From: an uncultured Akkermansia sp.
GTDB taxonomy: Bacteria > Verrucomicrobiota > Verrucomicrobiia > Verrucomicrobiales > Akkermansiaceae
Assembly (NCBI GenBank): GCA_947628035.1
Contig: CANQYL010000001.1
Coordinates: 19,465-83,464, forward strand
Reading direction: 5' to 3'
Length of the DNA stretch: 64,000 bases
Part shown: in pieces, positions 61,769 to 64,000 of the stretch
Layout: each line of letters begins with the position of its first letter
Numbering within the stretch: position 1 is the stretch's first letter
Notes under the pieces: model-generated
What the model was told of the DNA's origin: nothing
The model's input: the letters and a program-made list of their open reading frames with translations, nothing else
Database searches by the model: none
Translations under genes and position numbers: made by a program

Positions 61769-63913
61769 GTGAAAACTTTATCAACGAACGAACAAACAAA
61801 AATAGCCATGGCAAACGAAGCGACAATCGGGGCAGAGGAGAAGCTTTCCGCGATGTACGGGAGCGACACCTTTGGGATCAAGACGATGGAGAAATACCTC
61901 TCCAAGAGTGCCTTTAAGAAGATGCTTGTCACTGTTCAACGCGGGGGCAAGTTGGACATGAGCATAGCGGATGAGGTGGCGCAGGCGATGAAGGTGTGGG
62001 CACTGTCGAAGGGAGCGACGCACTACACGCATTGGTTCCAACCGCTTTCGGATGCGACGGCGGAGAAGCACGACTCTTTTGTGGAGCCGGATGGCAAGGG
62101 CGGCATGATATGTGAGTTTACGGGTAAGAACCTGATTCAGGCGGAGCCGGATGCGTCGTCTTTCCCTTCCGGCGGCATACGCGCCACCTTTGAGGCTCGT
62201 GGTTACACGGCGTGGGACCCGACCTCTCCCGCCTTCATCAAACGCACGGAACACACCGCGACGTTGTGCATTCCCACGGCATTTTGTTCGTACACGGGCG
62301 AGGCGTTGGACAAGAAAACACCGTTGTTGAGGTCGATGGTAGCCGTATCGAAACACGCCGCGCGCGTGTTGCGTTGCTTCGGCGTGGAGCCCAGTTGTGT
62401 CGAGAGTAACCTCGGTGCCGAGCAGGAGTACTTCCTCATTGACCGCAACCTGTACTTGCAGAGACCGGATTTGATTGAGACCGGGCGCACTTTGTTCGGA
62501 TGTTTGCCGCCCAAGCACCAGCAGATGGAAGATCACTATTTCGGTTCCATCAAAGAGCGTGTGTTGGAATTTATGAACTCCGTGGATCAGGCACTCTGGG
62601 CACTGGGCGTACCGGCCAAGACTCGACACAATGAAGTGGCGCCGGCGCAGTTTGAGATTGCCCCGCTCTACGAAGCGAGTAACGTGGCGGTGGATCACAA
62701 CGTGATGATCATGGATGTTCTGCAGAGGCAGGCTCTCAAGTTCAATCTCGTTTGTCTGCTGCACGAAAAACCGTACGCCAGCGTCAACGGTTCCGGCAAG
62801 CACAACAACTGGTCGCTCGGAACCCCGGAGTTGGGCTCGCTCTTTTCGCCGGGCAAGACACCGCACAGCAACCTCCTCTTCCTCACTTTTCTCGCATGCG
62901 TGATCCAGGGTGTGGATAAGCACGCCGATCTCCTGCGAGCCTCCATCTCCAAAGCCGGAAACGATCACCGTCTCGGGGCCAACGAAGCGCCGCCGGCTAT
63001 CATCTCCATTTTCCTCGGTGATCAGTTGGCCGATATCATCGAACAGATCAAGGCGGGCGGAGCCAAGAGCTCCGCGACCAAGACCACCATGGAACTCGGC
63101 GTCGACGTGCTGCCTACCTTGCCGAAAGACACGACCGACCGCAACCGCACCTCGCCTTTCGCCTTTACCGGAAACAAGTTTGAGTTCCGTGCCGTCGGGT
63201 CATCGCAGACCTGCGCCTGGCCCATGGCTGTGCTCAACACCATCGTTGCCGAGGCGCTGGATGAGGTCGCTACCAAGCTGGAGCCGGTGGTCGGCAAGAA
63301 GAACTTCAATTCTGTGGTCAGTTCCCTCATCAAGAAGATGATCATCGAGCACGACCGCATCATCTTTAACGGCAACGGCTATTCCCAGGAGTGGATTGAG
63401 GAGGCGGAACGGCGCGGACTGCCCCATCTCAAGACCACCCCGGAAGCCCTCGAGGTCCTTTCGCGTCCGGATACCATCAAGCTCATGAAGAAGTACGGTA
63501 TCCTCTCCAAGGCGGAGCTGTTAGCTCGCAAGGAGGTTCAGGTCGAGAGCTACCTCAAACTCATCCACATCGAAGCCAAGACCTGTTTGAACATGCTTCA
63601 AACCATTTACCTGCCGGCTGTCGCCGGACAGATGACAGAAATCTGCGGAACGGTAGCCTCCATCAAGGCTGCCGGTCTCAAGGCCGGTCTCAAGGCCGCA
63701 GAGGAGCAGGCTAACGCCGTGGGCAAACTCTACGACGAGTTGCCCGGCAAGGTGCAGGCCCTCCAAGCTGCCATCGATAAGGGTTGCCCCGTGTGCATGA
63801 AAGAAGCTATGGAGTCAGCCCGCGAAACCGTTGATGCCCTCGAAGCCATCGTGGATGCCGACCTCTGGCCGGTTCCCACCTACGCTCAGATGCTCAACAT
63901 CCACAGCAAATAA
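61769..63913 (+). CDS. glnN: Type III glutamine synthetase
   Basis: KKMLVTVQRGGKLDMSIADEVAQAMKVWALSKGATHYTHWFQPLSDATAEKHDSF, LGAEQEYFLID, PAKTRHNEVAPAQFEIAPLYE, KPYASVNGSGKHNNWSLGT. Start may be GTG 61769 or ATG 61808. Confidence 0.95.
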   Translation: MKTLSTNEQTKIAMANEATIGAEEKLSAMYGSDTFGIKTMEKYLSKSAFKKMLVTVQRGGKLDMSIADEVAQAMKVWALSKGATHYTHWFQPLSDATAEKHDSFVEPDGKGGMICEFTGKNLIQAEPDASSFPSGGIRATFEARGYTAWDPTSPAFIKRTEHTATLCIPTAFCSYTGEALDKKTPLLRSMVAVSKHAARVLRCFGVEPSCVESNLGAEQEYFLIDRNLYLQRPDLIETGRTLFGCLPPKHQQMEDHYFGSIKERVLEFMNSVDQALWALGVPAKTRHNEVAPAQFEIAPLYEASNVAVDHNVMIMDVLQRQALKFNLVCLLHEKPYASVNGSGKHNNWSLGTPELGSLFSPGKTPHSNLLFLTFLACVIQGVDKHADLLRASISKAGNDHRLGANEAPPAIISIFLGDQLADIIEQIKAGGAKSSATKTTMELGVDVLPTLPKDTTDRNRTSPFAFTGNKFEFRAVGSSQTCAWPMAVLNTIVAEALDEVATKLEPVVGKKNFNSVVSSLIKKMIIEHDRIIFNGNGYSQEWIEEAERRGLPHLKTTPEALEVLSRPDTIKLMKKYGILSKAELLARKEVQVESYLKLIHIEAKTCLNMLQTIYLPAVAGQMTEICGTVASIKAAGLKAGLKAAEEQANAVGKLYDELPGKVQALQAAIDKGCPVCMKEAMESARETVDALEAIVDADLWPVPTYAQMLNIHSK

Positions 63914-63937
63914 TCTGAAATGCGAGTATTTCTCGCT

Positions 63938-63973
63938 ACCGGCAGCTCCGAGTGGGGCTGCCGGTTTGTCTTT
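63938..63973 (+). terminator. Rho-independent terminator downstream of glnN
   Basis: ACCGGCAGC-tccgagtggg-GCTGCCGGT followed by ttgtcttta. Confidence 0.8.
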
Positions 63974-64000
63974 ATGCCTCCTCACAGTCCGCGTCGGTAC

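Noticed and set aside
61781-62968. 395-aa minus-strand ORF
   Set aside because: Antisense to glnN; composition typical of a shadow ORF.

Overview
The window is dominated by one uninterrupted reading frame, 1..44073 (+). It runs off the left edge, covers at least 14,690 codons, and encodes a Gly/Thr/Ser/Leu-rich, beta-repeat giant autotransporter-type surface protein that ends in an outer-membrane barrel. To its right are: a frameshifted AlbA_2-type ATP-binding gene with an orphan second C-terminal tail; an AbiEi/AbiEii-type toxin-antitoxin pair bracketed by two copies of an intergenic repeat carrying G20 and G19 tracts; a TatA-like gene; a bifunctional PBP with rimO; a secreted hypothetical protein; rnhB; a YraN-family gene; eno; a frameshifted ilvB (G8 tract); lpxK; and a type III glutamine synthetase preceded by a consensus-matching sigma-54 promoter. 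The least explained signal is a family of modular intergenic elements between about 44.07 and 61.55 kb. They combine heptad repeats (TTTACGA, ACGATGG) with hairpins whose stems change sequence between copies while staying paired and whose flanks or loops are conserved. They occur in both orientations around accessory genes. Taxonomy (possibly a PVC/Verrucomicrobiota-like Gram-negative) is only a guess. All family assignments come from motif recognition; no searches were run.
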